Part shown: positions 1 through 10,700 of the stretch, in pieces
How positions within the stretch are numbered: the first letter of the stretch is position 1
Layout: each line of letters opens with the position of its first letter
Source: an uncultured Collinsella sp.
Lineage (GTDB): Bacteria > Actinomycetota > Coriobacteriia > Coriobacteriales > Coriobacteriaceae
Assembly (NCBI GenBank): GCA_902497065.1
Contig: CABVDH010000002.1
Span: 124,001-188,000 of the forward strand
Direction of reading: 5' to 3'
Length of the DNA: 64,000 nucleotides
Program-made: the position numbers and the translations under genes
The notes under the pieces: model-generated
What the model was told of the DNA's origin: nothing
The model's database searches: none
The model's input: only the letters and a program-made list of their open reading frames with translations

Positions 1-216
1 TGAAGAGCCAGTTAAGCATAAAGCGCATGGCGTGAATCCTTTCTTGCGCCGGGGTTGCTGGCGTCGCGTGAAGCGGCTTACGGCGGCGACTTGGATGGTT
101 GCGCGGGCGCGCCGCGGTGTTTGGGCGCCCATTGTCTCAAATATTCGTGGAGCTTACGTGCGCATTCGGTTTCTAAACGGCGTTCGTCCTGAAAAACGTG
201 CCGCTGACAGAGAGTC

Positions 217-247
217 TTGTCACTTTAGTTTGGTGGTGTGCTACACT
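217..247 (+). promoter_or_regulatory. Candidate promoter for the YerC-like gene
   Basis: TTGTCA at 217-222 is followed 19 bp later by an extended -10 element, TGC then TACACT (239-247). The spacing is long for a sigma-70 type promoter, but the extended -10 compensates. It lies about 105 bp upstream of the next start codon. A small hairpin (CGGGC/GCCCG, about 289-305) sits in the predicted leader. Nothing else was recognised between about 36 and 352. Confidence 0.4.
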
Positions 248-352
248 GCTACGGGCAAAAGCCACAGGCGTTGCCCTATTGCATAGAACGGGCGAACGAT
301 GCCCGATGTCAGTATCAACTTCGATGCCTTTTGGCGGGTTTGGCGGTGATCG

Positions 353-652
353 ATGAATATCGAGAACATGTTTGACAAGCCTGATGTCAAGCAGCTGGTC
401 CACGCATTTAGCCTTTTGGACGACGAGAAGGATATCCAAGCGTTTTTGACCGATATCTGCACGCCGCGCGAGATTTGCGACCTTTCTCAGCGTTTGCAGG
501 TTGCGCGCTATTTGGACGAGGGCGAGCCTTATGTTGAGGTTCAGGCCCGTACCGGCGCTTCGTCCACCACGGTGAGCCGCGTTTCAAAGGCGCTGAACGG
601 CGAGTACGGTGGCTACCGCAAGATCCTCATTAAGTTGGAGGATGGCGAGTAG
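353..652 (+). CDS. YerC/YecD family TrpR-related DNA-binding protein
   Basis: A 99-residue all-helical protein of the size and pattern of the YerC/YecD family, relatives of the TrpR repressor. The helix-turn-helix lies near residues 55-85, where a segment VQARTGASSTTVSRVSKAL is followed by an LNGEYGGY stretch typical of the family. The N-terminal half carries the TrpR-like core with PREICDLSQR. The start is the ATG at 353, with only a weak GGCGGTGAT upstream. The gene stands alone and ends at a strong hairpin terminator. Family members are presumed transcription regulators, and no ligand can be read from the sequence. The family call is fairly firm, the target unknown. Confidence 0.85.
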   Translation: MNIENMFDKPDVKQLVHAFSLLDDEKDIQAFLTDICTPREICDLSQRLQVARYLDEGEPYVEVQARTGASSTTVSRVSKALNGEYGGYRKILIKLEDGE

Positions 653-677
653 GCCAGCGACAACATTGAATTACGAA

Positions 678-704
678 GAACCGTCCCTCCGGGGGCGGTT
701 TTTA
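678..704 (+). terminator. Intrinsic terminator after the YerC-like gene
   Basis: AACCG.CCC pairs with GGG.CGGTT around a short loop, followed by a run of five T. It is a classical rho-independent terminator that separates the regulator from the addB-like gene. Confidence 0.85.
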
Positions 705-836
705 TATGCCTGCAATCGGCTGGTGCGTTGGGTTCAGGTTGCTTTGTACCAAAAGATGGAACTGCGGTGGCAATGTGTCCGCTTGGGCGGGTAGGATGGA
801 TGCATTGATTATTGCGAACGGTTTGAGCGGAGGACC

Positions 837-3800
837 ATGCCTGTTCGAATCTATACCACCAATGCCGGCACGGATTTGAGCGATGCCGAGTCGGCGCTGC
901 TTGCCGACCTTATTGCCCGTCACGGGCGTGCCGTGTTGCTGGCACCAACGTTTGCCGAGCTCGATCTGTGCCGTCATGATGCGGCGGAAGCCGGCATTTC
1001 GCTGGGTATCGACTACAAGACACCCGCATCGTGGCTTCGCTCGCTTTGGGAGCTTTTGGGCGACGGGCGCGGTTTCGTCGACAACCTGCAACGTCAGATG
1101 CTGTTTTCGGATATGATTGCCCGCCGCGACGATGCCGACCTGCAGCCGCTTTCGCGTGGCCAGGGCACGGTGCGCATGCTCGCGCGCATGGCTCGCGATG
1201 TGCTGCCGGGTGTGGCGGGGACGACGGCCGAGCGATGCGGTGGCAACAATTGTCAGCCTGAGCCAAAAAGCGATGCCGAGGCTCGTGTGTTTGAGCTTTT
1301 GCGTGCCTACGCGGGCGGTTTGGACCGTCGAGATATGGTCGATCCCTGCGAGGCAGCCGACATTATGGCCGGTGCCCTGGCCGATAGCCTGCCGGCGTGC
1401 GCCCGCGCCGTATGCGTGCGCGGTACCACGTCGTTTACGCACGGTCTACTCGAGCTGCTGTCTGCCGTGGCGAACAATGGGGGAGAGGTCGTCGTGCTGC
1501 TTGCCCGCGAGCAGGCGGCGATGCGCGAGGAGCTTGCCACGGCATTTGATGCCCGCGGTGTGCTGTTTGAGATCGCGCCGCTGGGGGAGGACGCCGTCGC
1601 GTCTGATGTCGCTTGCGGGGCCGCCGCTCAGCCTGCCTTTATTGAGGTCGCCGGCCCCCATGCCCGTGCTCATGTCTATGCGGACGCCATCGATAAGTTG
1701 GTGAAAGCGCACAAGGAGTCCAAGGCCGATAAAGCTACTGCAACGCCCGCCGACCCCGTGCGCGTGCTCGTCGTTTCTGCCCGGGCACCCCAGCTGTTCG
1801 GCGAGCTCGCCGCCCGTTTGGCGGCGCGTCACATTGCGGCCGAGACGACTGAGTTCACGGCGTTTTCCCAGTCCATCGCGGGCAGGCAGTTTACGGCGCT
1901 CGCCAACCTGATCGAGCGTATGAAAGCCGCCGACGAGGGCACCGCTTCCAAGACTGAGTGGTGGCCCGCGCCGGAGCTTACCGACTGGATCTACAGTCCG
2001 CTTTCGGGCGCTGATGCCGTCAATGCCCGTACCTTCGATAAGAATATGCGTCTCTCGCGCAGCAAGACTACCGCGGGCGTCAAGAGCCTGCTGCAGAGCG
2101 TTCAGGGCCAGGTGAGGGGCGCGCGCAAGGCGACGAGCGACGATAACTGGTTTAAGAACGTACCGTGTGTGGTCTCGGACGTGTTCCAGGCGCTGTGGCG
2201 TGACAAGCCCGTGACGGCGCTTAAGGCCATGCTTGCCGTTGCCGAGGCGTTGCCCGATCGCGCTCTAGGCGGCCTTGACGGCCAGGCCCGTCGCCAGGCA
2301 GAGACGGCTTTGCTGCGCCATGCCATCGACATCCTTATGAACGATGCTCGCGCGCTCGACGTGTCGCAGGCCGCGACCGTGCCGGTTCTCGACGGCGTTC
2401 GAACCAAGGTGGACAAGCGCAGTACCGCCTACGATTACGAGACCTATGAGGTCGATCGCACACCACGAGCACAAGTGCGCTTCGCGTCGCTTGCCGATGC
2501 GTCGGTTCTTCGCCCTGGCAGCTACGATGCCGTGCTGTTTGCCGATGTCGACCTGGACAGCTATCCGCTTTCGCACGAAGAGGGCCCGCTTGCCACGTTG
2601 ACAGCCGAGCTGCGCCGCGACGGCGTGTCTTTGGAGCCCGCTGCCCTGCTGCGCGTGCGCTTTGGCCGTGCGATGCAGGCGGCGAGCGGTCCGGTCGCGC
2701 TCGCCCGTGTGACGCACGATCGCCAGGCACGCGAGTGCTACCCGGCAGCCGTATGGACCGAGCTGTGGGCACATGCCGAGGCCGCTGGCGCTGCCAAGCC
2801 CATGCGCGTGGGCGAGGGCGATATCATCGCCGACTTTGATCCCGCGGCAGGTGAAGGCCTCAAGCGCGAGCGCGTGACCTGTGAAGCCCCTCAGCATCTG
2901 AGTGCCGAGGCCGTGCCGTATTTGGTCCTGCGCCGTCGCGATGGCGAGGGTGAGGACGCGCCGCTCGTGCCGCGTCTGACGTCCGCCTCGCAGATCGAGG
3001 CCTATTCGACCTGCCCGCTATGCTGGTTCGTCTCGTACCGCGTGAAGCCCCAGTCGATCGACGCGGGCTTTGGCAACATGGAAAAGGGCAACTTTGTCCA
3101 CGACGTGCTGGAGCATCTGCATGCCCGTCTGCCCCAAGAGGGCATGGAGCGCGTGACGCCCGAGAATCTGCCGCGCGCACAGGAGCTGCTGCACGAGGTC
3201 TTTGACGAGACGTTGGCCGAGCACGCCGGCAAGCGCGGCACGGAGGGCCCGCTGGTGCCGCTCTCTGCGGTGGAGGAACGCCAGGTGGCCGAGATCTTGC
3301 CGCAGCTGGAGGGTGTGCTTGCCTACGAGTCCGAGGCACTTGCCCCCTTTGCCCCGCGCTACCTGGAGTTCGCCTTCAACGAGCTCAAGGTCGAGTATGC
3401 CGGTTGGCCGCTTGGCGGGCGCATCGACCGCGTGGACGTGGACGCCGAGAATCGTGCCGTGGTGATCGACTACAAGCATCGCACGGGCGTTGAGGAGTTT
3501 AAGCTCGCCGACCCCACGGTGCGCGACGAGGAATCGGGCACGGCGCCCATCGACGATCCGCGCTGGTTGCCACCACATACCCAAACGCTCATCTACGCCC
3601 AGGCCATGCGCCGGGCGCTGGATTTGGACACCCGCGCGGCGCTCTACTTTTCGACCAAGGGCGGCAAGCCGGCGTTGCGCGGTGCCGCGAGCGCCGAGCT
3701 GCTCGAGGAAGAGCGCGGCGACGGTCGCATCCCGGGCCTTAAGAAAGGTTTCCCCGGCGAGGGTGGCAGCATGGACTTCGACGCCCTGCTCGATCGCGTT

Positions 3801-3935
3801 GAGGCCGGCATCGCCGAGCGCCTGCGCGAGCTCGAGGCAGGCAACGTTGCCGCCGTCGACCCGACGTCGGCTCAGGCCGCGCATGCGCGCTGCTCGTATA
3901 ACCACGAAGGAACGTTTGTAAGGAGGGACGTGTAG
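837..3935 (+). CDS. addB: AddB-like helicase-nuclease subunit (PD-(D/E)XK)
   Basis: A 1032-residue protein that pairs with the downstream AddA-like helicase in double-strand break resection. The C-terminal third holds a RecB-type nuclease: GGRIDRVD near residue 860 and VVIDYK near 877 supply the catalytic Asp and the D-x-K. A conserved segment with CPLC near residue 726 marks the start of that domain. The N-terminus lacks the Walker A glycine-rich loop found in Bacillus AddB, so this subunit is probably an inactive motor. Of the four cysteines that hold the iron-sulfur cluster in Bacillus AddB, only the CPLC region and a single Cys near residue 1018 are seen. The start ATG follows GCGGAGG. 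A TAGGAT hexamer at 792-797 may be its -10. Three nt separate it from the next gene. Confidence 0.85.
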   Translation: MPVRIYTTNAGTDLSDAESALLADLIARHGRAVLLAPTFAELDLCRHDAAEAGISLGIDYKTPASWLRSLWELLGDGRGFVDNLQRQMLFSDMIARRDDADLQPLSRGQGTVRMLARMARDVLPGVAGTTAERCGGNNCQPEPKSDAEARVFELLRAYAGGLDRRDMVDPCEAADIMAGALADSLPACARAVCVRGTTSFTHGLLELLSAVANNGGEVVVLLAREQAAMREELATAFDARGVLFEIAPLGEDAVASDVACGAAAQPAFIEVAGPHARAHVYADAIDKLVKAHKESKADKATATPADPVRVLVVSARAPQLFGELAARLAARHIAAETTEFTAFSQSIAGRQFTALANLIERMKAADEGTASKTEWWPAPELTDWIYSPLSGADAVNARTFDKNMRLSRSKTTAGVKSLLQSVQGQVRGARKATSDDNWFKNVPCVVSDVFQALWRDKPVTALKAMLAVAEALPDRALGGLDGQARRQAETALLRHAIDILMNDARALDVSQAATVPVLDGVRTKVDKRSTAYDYETYEVDRTPRAQVRFASLADASVLRPGSYDAVLFADVDLDSYPLSHEEGPLATLTAELRRDGVSLEPAALLRVRFGRAMQAASGPVALARVTHDRQARECYPAAVWTELWAHAEAAGAAKPMRVGEGDIIADFDPAAGEGLKRERVTCEAPQHLSAEAVPYLVLRRRDGEGEDAPLVPRLTSASQIEAYSTCPLCWFVSYRVKPQSIDAGFGNMEKGNFVHDVLEHLHARLPQEGMERVTPENLPRAQELLHEVFDETLAEHAGKRGTEGPLVPLSAVEERQVAEILPQLEGVLAYESEALAPFAPRYLEFAFNELKVEYAGWPLGGRIDRVDVDAENRAVVIDYKHRTGVEEFKLADPTVRDEESGTAPIDDPRWLPPHTQTLIYAQAMRRALDLDTRAALYFSTKGGKPALRGAASAELLEEERGDGRIPGLKKGFPGEGGSMDFDALLDRVEAGIAERLRELEAGNVAAVDPTSAQAAHARCSYNHEGTFVRRDV

Positions 3936-3938
3936 ACC

Positions 3939-6900
3939 ATGGATCTTTCGACTTTGATGCCGCAACAGCTGCAGATTGTCAAAACGCTCGACCGTCCGCT
4001 GTTTGTCTCGGCGGGCGCCGGTTCGGGCAAGACCTTTACCCTCACGCGTCGCATCGTCTACGCGCTCTCGCCTGAATCCGGTCCGTTCGTTGAACATCTT
4101 GACCAGGTGCTCGCCATTACCTTTACCAAAGATGCCGCGGCCGAGATCCGTGACCGCGTGCGCCGTGCGCTTATCGACGAGGGCATGGACGAGGAAGCAC
4201 TGACCGTCGACGACGCGTGGATCTCGACCATTCACGGCATGTGCTCGCGTATCCTGCGCGCGCATGCGCTGGAGCTGGGCATCGACCCCGAGTTCACGGT
4301 GCTCACCGATACCGACGAGCTTATGGACCAGGCTGTTGAGCATGTGCTGGCCCGCGCGACGGCGCCCGATGCCGCCCCCGAGCTCGCGGCATCGCTCAAG
4401 GCCCTCTATGCCTGGTATCCCATGGCGGGCGAGGGCGGTTCCTTTGGCACCGGCACGACCATCAAGGGCCTGGTGCGCGACCTGCTGGAGCTGTCGAGCC
4501 AGTTGCCGGGCGGTATGGACGACGTGTGCGTGGCGCGCGGCCAGGCCGATACCTCGGCACTCGCCGATGCCTATCGCGCAGCGCTGGGCGCAAGCAAGGC
4601 CGCGACCGAGAAGGCACAGGTGGCGCTCGATGCCATCGATGCATTCGAGGCCAGCGGCAAGACCATGGCCGATGCGGCGCGACTCATGATGTCGTGCACC
4701 ATGCCGCGCGCGAGCAAGGCATTCCCTAAGGAGCAGGTCGAGCTGCTCAAGGCCGAGGCCGCCGATGCATTTATCAATATCGTGCTGGCCTGCGGTGGTC
4801 CCGCGCTCGATGCACTGGTGGGCTTGGCCCGCTCTGTAGAGGCTGAGTATCGCGCGCTGAAAGCTGCCCAGTCCGCCCTCGATAATAACGACCTGCTGCG
4901 CATGACCTACGAGGCCCTGCGCGATTACCCGGCCATCCGAGCGGCATACGAGGGCCGCTTTAAGATGGTCATGATCGATGAGTTTCAGGATACCGACCAG
5001 ATGCAGGTCGATCTGATACGCTACCTGACGGGTGCGGGGGAGCGCGCGCTGTGCACCGTGGGCGATGCGCAGCAGTCCATCTATCGCTTCCGTGGCGCCG
5101 AGGTCGAGGTGTTCCGTCGTCAGGAGCGCAAGGTGGGCTCGTCTGCCGCGCCCGAGGCGACTGCCGTGGCCGACGCCCCTGCCGGCGAACTCGTCAAGCT
5201 CGTGCGCAACTTCCGCAGCCATGACGAGGTGCTGCGTTACGTGGCACGCGTCTTCGACGGCGATGACGGCGGCCTGATGCAGGGCTTTTTGGATCTTGAG
5301 GCGAGCGACGGCCGCAAGGACACGCTGGTGGCGGACGCCTCGCGTCGCCAGGCCCTCTTTGTTGCCGGCGGCAGTACGCAGGAGCGCACGCAGGCCAAGG
5401 CCCGTGCGATCGCCGAGCGCTTCCGAGCGCTTGCCGATGCCGGCCAGCCCCAGGGCGGCATGGTGCTGCTGCTGGGCCGCATGACCAACGCCGACGTCTA
5501 CGCCCAGGCCTTCCGCGACCAGGGGCTCGACTGCGTCATCGCGGGTGGTTCGGTCTTTGCCCAGGCAGCCGAGGTGCAGACGGTGCGCGCCCTGGTATGT
5601 GCGCTCGCCAATCCGGCCGATACGGCGCAGGGCCTTATGCCGCTGCTCGCCTCGCCGATGTTTGCGCTCGGCGCCCAGGAGTTCCTGGCGCTGGCGACCA
5701 AGCTCGACGAGCAGACGGGCGAGACGTCGCGTCGCAACATCGATGCGGGCATCATGAGCGATTCCGATGTGCCGGGTTTGCAGGGATTGCCGCTCGTAAC
5801 GCGCGCCCGCGAGGTGCTGCGCTACGCGCTTCGTCGCGTGGGCCGCGATTCGTTCGCCGCCATCGCGCGCGACGTGGTCAACGCCTCCGGCTGGTTTGTG
5901 CGTCTGGCGCAGCGCGGCCCCGAGGGCAAGGCCATTGCCGCCAACGTGCTCAAGGCGCTCGACGCCGTGGCTGAGGCTGAGGCCGAGTTCGGCAACTCGC
6001 CGCGTTCCATCGCGCTTGCCTTCGACCGCTTCTTGGCGGGCAAGGAAGCCCCGGGTGCCCTCAACGAGGAAGGCGACGGCGCGGTGCGCATCATGACGGT
6101 GCATGCCTCCAAGGGTCTGGAATATCCGGTCGTGGCGGTCGCCGAGTGCTTTGGCGTGCGTAAGTCCTCGGGTGCGGCACAGATGGGTCGCGTCGAGGGC
6201 GGAGCGCAGGTCGTGGCACTGCCGGCACGCTTCGACGGCGTTAAGCTTGCCGACGGTACCTTTGTGAAGGGCGACGACGTCAAAAAGCAGTTTGAGCATG
6301 CGTTTAAGGGCAAGGGCACGTCGCTGTGGCTGCCGCCGGAGCTCATGGAGGATGTCTGCGCGACGGGTTCTCCCGCCGAGGCATTTGCCCGCCTGCGCAA
6401 CGACGACCTGCAGCTTTCGCTCGAGGAGCGGGCTCGTCTGCTCTATGTCGCCATGACGCGAGCGCGTGAGCTGGTCATTTTGGCGATGGATGCCGGCGTG
6501 AGCCGTGGCAAGGTGACGGCGCCGACCTTCGACGTCGAGACGGACCTGACCTATGACGTGCTGCGCCGTATTCTGCCGACCGACGCTCTGGACATGCCGC
6601 AGCTCGATGCCGACCGCCTGGTGTTCGACAACTCCCGGCCGGGCGACTACGAGCTCATTTCGCTCGCGAACTTTACCTTTGGCGAGCAGGCGTTTGAGGC
6701 CAACGCTTCGCTGGATGCCGAGGGCAGGCTTGTTCGCGGCGATGTCGATACAGATACTGCCGACGATTCGGCCAGTACAATCGTCCCCGGTCCTGCCGAC
6801 CCCGATCCCGATGCGTTTGAGCTCGTGTATCCCCAGGCGGCGGGCGTGCGCATGGGCACCTGCCCGTATCCGGAGCGCGATTCGTACAGCTACTCGTCAA

Positions 6901-7571
6901 TTGCCGCGGCGCTGCATGCCGAGTCCGAGGACCGTGCCGCCGAGGCACGCGTGCCCATGGACGAGGCCGGCGATGATGCGGAGTCGGATGGTTCCGAGAT
7001 GACGGATGCAGACGTGGCCGCCGTTGAGCTCGCCGGCAACCCCATGGCGCTGGGCTCGGCCTTCCACGCCGCCTGCCAGTGGCTCATCGAGATGGGTGCC
7101 GATGCGCTGCCCGCTGAGCGTGCCGATGCGCTGGCGCGCCTGTGGTGCCTGACGCCGGAGCAGCGCGAACGCTTCGACGTCGCCCTGGACCGCTGGCTCA
7201 AGTCGGCTGTTCGTGCCGACCTGCTCGCGTGGCCGTGCGTTCGCGCCGAGGTGCCGTTCTTTTCGCTGGGCTGCGAGGACGAGGACATCGCTCGCTACGG
7301 TGCATATGCCGAAGGCGCCATCGATGCACTGGCGTCGAACCCGGCGGATTCGTCATGCGCGCTGGTCATCGACTACAAGACGGGCGGCACGCCGGACGAG
7401 ACGCCGGACCAGCTGCTCGAGAAGCACGCCCTGCAGGCGCGCGTTTACGCCGACGTGTTGCACAAGGCGGGCTTTGAGACGGTGACGGTCAAGTTCGTTC
7501 GCGTGGAGCAGGCGAATCCAGCCATCTTCGTCGAACCCGCCGAACCTCAAGTAGTCATCTACAATCTCTAG
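3939..7571 (+). CDS. addA: AddA-like UvrD/Rep-family helicase-nuclease
   Basis: A 1210-residue superfamily 1A helicase with a C-terminal nuclease. Motif I is SAGAGSGKTFTLT (residues 24-36). Walker B is DEFQDTDQ (about 347). Motif III is GDAQQSIYRFRGAE, motif IV LVRNFRSH, motif V MTVHASKGLEYPVV (about 719) and motif VI YVAMTRARE (about 835). The RecB-like nuclease core VIDYKTGG lies near residue 1143 and is followed by a QARVYAD helix. The ATG at 3939 is served by AGGAGGG inside the end of addB, so the two are translationally coupled. The expected role is ATP-driven unwinding and resection of double-strand ends for RecA loading. Length and motif set fit AddA. Confidence 0.93.
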   Translation: MDLSTLMPQQLQIVKTLDRPLFVSAGAGSGKTFTLTRRIVYALSPESGPFVEHLDQVLAITFTKDAAAEIRDRVRRALIDEGMDEEALTVDDAWISTIHGMCSRILRAHALELGIDPEFTVLTDTDELMDQAVEHVLARATAPDAAPELAASLKALYAWYPMAGEGGSFGTGTTIKGLVRDLLELSSQLPGGMDDVCVARGQADTSALADAYRAALGASKAATEKAQVALDAIDAFEASGKTMADAARLMMSCTMPRASKAFPKEQVELLKAEAADAFINIVLACGGPALDALVGLARSVEAEYRALKAAQSALDNNDLLRMTYEALRDYPAIRAAYEGRFKMVMIDEFQDTDQMQVDLIRYLTGAGERALCTVGDAQQSIYRFRGAEVEVFRRQERKVGSSAAPEATAVADAPAGELVKLVRNFRSHDEVLRYVARVFDGDDGGLMQGFLDLEASDGRKDTLVADASRRQALFVAGGSTQERTQAKARAIAERFRALADAGQPQGGMVLLLGRMTNADVYAQAFRDQGLDCVIAGGSVFAQAAEVQTVRALVCALANPADTAQGLMPLLASPMFALGAQEFLALATKLDEQTGETSRRNIDAGIMSDSDVPGLQGLPLVTRAREVLRYALRRVGRDSFAAIARDVVNASGWFVRLAQRGPEGKAIAANVLKALDAVAEAEAEFGNSPRSIALAFDRFLAGKEAPGALNEEGDGAVRIMTVHASKGLEYPVVAVAECFGVRKSSGAAQMGRVEGGAQVVALPARFDGVKLADGTFVKGDDVKKQFEHAFKGKGTSLWLPPELMEDVCATGSPAEAFARLRNDDLQLSLEERARLLYVAMTRARELVILAMDAGVSRGKVTAPTFDVETDLTYDVLRRILPTDALDMPQLDADRLVFDNSRPGDYELISLANFTFGEQAFEANASLDAEGRLVRGDVDTDTADDSASTIVPGPADPDPDAFELVYPQAAGVRMGTCPYPERDSYSYSSIAAALHAESEDRAAEARVPMDEAGDDAESDGSEMTDADVAAVELAGNPMALGSAFHAACQWLIEMGADALPAERADALARLWCLTPEQRERFDVALDRWLKSAVRADLLAWPCVRAEVPFFSLGCEDEDIARYGAYAEGAIDALASNPADSSCALVIDYKTGGTPDETPDQLLEKHALQARVYADVLHKAGFETVTVKFVRVEQANPAIFVEPAEPQVVIYNL

Positions 7572-7583
7572 CCCTCAGATAAC

Positions 7584-7645
7584 TTGCGGTGGAATACGGA
7601 CTGTTTTGGCCAAAAAGCCGCCAAACAGTCCGTATTCCACCGCAA
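7584..7645. repeat. TTGCGGTG hairpin repeat, copy 1
   Basis: A 62-nt inverted repeat whose arms start TTGCGGTGGAATA and end TATTCCACCGCAA. The first 23 bp of the arms pair perfectly and the loop is A-rich. It lies between addA and dnaE, with no T-run after it. Two relatives occur at 56958-57019 and 63064-63126. A TAAAAT hexamer at 7702-7707, between this repeat and dnaE, is a possible -10 for dnaE. Confidence 0.85.
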
Positions 7646-7746
7646 CTGCAAGAGGAGCCGTGTTGGTTTGGCTAGGTTCGGGTGCCGTCCGCGCCGTGCG
7701 GTAAAATCGTTCAGTCAGAACACGAACCCGCATCGGAGCTCATCAC

Positions 7747-10700
7747 ATGGCATTCGTCCATCTGCACAATCACACTGTTTTCTCCATGCTCGACGGCGCA
7801 ACCCGTATCCAGGATATGGTCAACCGTGCCGTTGAGCTTGGCATGCCCGCCGTGGCCATTACCGACCACGGCTACATGTATGGCGTGCCCGACCTGGCGC
7901 TGGCCTGTGACGCCGTCAACCACAACACGCCCGAGTACAAAACCTGGAGCCACGACAAGGCCTTCTTGGAAAAGGACCGCCGCGACGAGCTGGTGGAGCC
8001 CGATCCCGAGGAAAACCCGCGCGAGCATGCCCAGTATGTGAAGGACATGGCCATGTGGGACGAGAAGGGCAACATCGACGAGCTCAAGCCGCCCCTGGTC
8101 ATCAAGCCCATCTTTGGCTGCGAGGTCTACTTTACGCCGGACGAGACCCTTGCCCGCGACCACAAGCCCGAGCTCTACCATATGATCCTCCTGGCCAAAG
8201 ACCAGGAAGGCTACGTCAACCTGATGCAGACGGTCTCCGAGGCCGCCGTGCAGGGCTTTTACTACAAGCCGCGCGTGACGCTCGACAACCTGCGCCGCCA
8301 TGCCAAGGGCATGATCTGCACGAGCGCCTGCATCGCGGGCATCATTCCCAAGTACATCGACCGCGGTGACATGGAGGGCGCCATCAAGTGGGCTGAGACC
8401 TTCCGCGACACCTTCGATCCCGGCGACTTTTATATCGAGATCCAGGAACACGGCATCACCACCGACAACGGCCTGACCGACGAGCAGATGGACCGCACGC
8501 TCATCGACATCGCCAAGCAGGTGGGCGTCAAGGTGATCGCCACCAACGACTTCCACTACCTGCGCCGCGAGGATGCGCCTGTGCAGGACGTCATCATGTG
8601 CATCGGCATGAACGCCAAGGTCGACGACCCCAACCGCATGCGCATGACCGGCTCGGAGTTTTACATGAAGACCGAGGAGGAGATGCGGGCGATGTTCCCG
8701 TATTGCCCCGAGGCCTGCGACAACACGCTCGAGATTGCTGACAAGTGCTACGTTGAGCTGGACTGGGACTCCATCATCCTGCCGCGATTCCCGCTGCTCG
8801 ATCCCGGCGAGACGCACGAGAGCCAGTTCCGCCGCGAGTGCGAGAAGGGGCTGCGCCAGCACTACGGCGACGACTGGGCCACGCGCGAGATCGGCGGCGT
8901 CAACATCAAAGAGCGCTTTGAGTACGAATACAAGGTCATCTGCGACAAGGGCTTTGCCGCCTACTTTTTGATCGTTGCCGAGTACGTGCAATGGGCTAAG
9001 GACAATGGCATCGGCGTCGGCCCCGGCCGTGGCTCGGCCGCCGGCGCTATCGTCGCCTACGCCATGAACATCACCGCGTTCGACCCGCTCGAGAACGGCC
9101 TGATGTTCGAGAGGTTCCTGTCCCCGCAGCGTACCGAGATGCCCGATATCGATATGGACTTCGACGATGAGCGGCGCCTCGAGGTCGTAGAGCACGTTCG
9201 TCAGCTCTATGGCCCCGAGAAGGTCACCCACGTCATCACCTACTCGACCATCAAGGCCAAGCAGGCCATCAACGACGCCGCGCGCGTCTTGGACTACCCG
9301 GTCTACATGGGCCAGCGCCTGTCCAAGATGGTCTCGAGCGATCCCAAGGTCAAGCTCAAGCAGGTGCTCGACAAGCAGCCCGGCAAAGAGGATCTGTTTA
9401 ACCCCGATTTTGCCGAGGCCTATAAAAAGGACGACGACGCCCGCCGCATCATCGACACGGCGCTCTCGATTGAGGGCCTCACCCGTGGCGAGGGCGTGCA
9501 CGCGTGCGCCGTTTTGATCTGCCGTGACCCCGTCAACGAGCACGTGCCCACCAAGCTCGACACCAAGGGCGGCGTCGAGATTACCCAGTACGAGGGCCAT
9601 ACCGTCGCCGACATGGGCCTGCTCAAGATGGACTTCTTGGGCCTGCGCACGCTGACGGTTATCTCCAAGGCCAAGGCAAACATCAAAAAGAACTTCGGCA
9701 TTGACATCAAAGAGGAAGAGATTCCCTTTGACGATCCCGAGATCTTTAAGCTCATGGGTTCCGGCCACACCGCCGGCGTCTTCCAGGTCGAGTCCGCCGG
9801 CATGACGGCCACGATCAAGAACATGAAGCCCACCGAGTACAAACACGTTGTGGCATTGATCGCCCTGTACCGCCCGGGCCCGTTGGGCGCCGGCATGGTC
9901 TCGTCCTACATCAACCGTATGAACGGCAAGGAGCCGGCCGTCTCCTACGACGACCGTCTGGACGACATCCTGGGCGAAACCTACGGCACCATGGTCTACC
10001 AGGAGCAGGTTATGCTCATCTCCGTCGAGATGTGCGGCTTCTCCAAGGGCGAATCGGACTCGCGTATCCGTAAGCCCGTGGCTAAGAAAAAGATTAAGCT
10101 GCTCACGTCGACGGTGCTCCACTGGGAGGATGGCTCGGACGAGACCACTTACGACCACTGGATGAACGGCGCTATCAAGAACAACTACACGCGCGAGGTC
10201 GCCCAGAAGATTTGGGACGATGTTCTTGAGTTCGCGTCCTACGCCTTTAACAAATCGCACTCCGCCGGCTACGCCATCCTGGTTATGCAGACGGCGTGGC
10301 TCAAGGCGCACTATCCGCACGAGTACATGGCGGCCGTTCTGACGTCCTATACGGGTAAGACCGACAAGATCGTGCACTACGTCTCGGCATGCCGTCACGA
10401 CGGCATCCCCGTGCTTTCGCCAGATGTCAACGAGTCCGGTACCGAGTTCACGGCTACCAAGGAGGGCGTGCGCTTTGGTCTGGCCGGCATCCGTGGCGTG
10501 GGCACCGGAGTGGCGCAGGCGATTATCGCCGAGCGCGAGGCGGGCGGTCCGTTTAAGACGCTGCACGACTTTGTCGAGCGCGTGGACTCGAGCCAGGCCA
10601 ACCGTCGCGTGATCGAATCGCTGATCAAGGCAGGCGCCTTCGACTCCACGGGGTATCCGCGTCGCCAGATGATGCACTTTGTGGACAAGAACAACCCCGA

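Noticed and set aside
1..35. End of an upstream gene (frame ending KSQLSIKRMA and stop)
   Set aside because: Ten codons are too few to support a gene call. It may be real but cannot be shown here.
32..286. 84-codon open frame before the YerC-like gene
   Set aside because: It has no ribosome site, an Arg/Trp-rich composition with no pattern, and overlaps the promoter candidate at 217-247.
3018..6299. Long open minus-strand frame opposite addB and addA
   Set aside because: Both plus-strand proteins have full helicase or nuclease motifs in the same interval.
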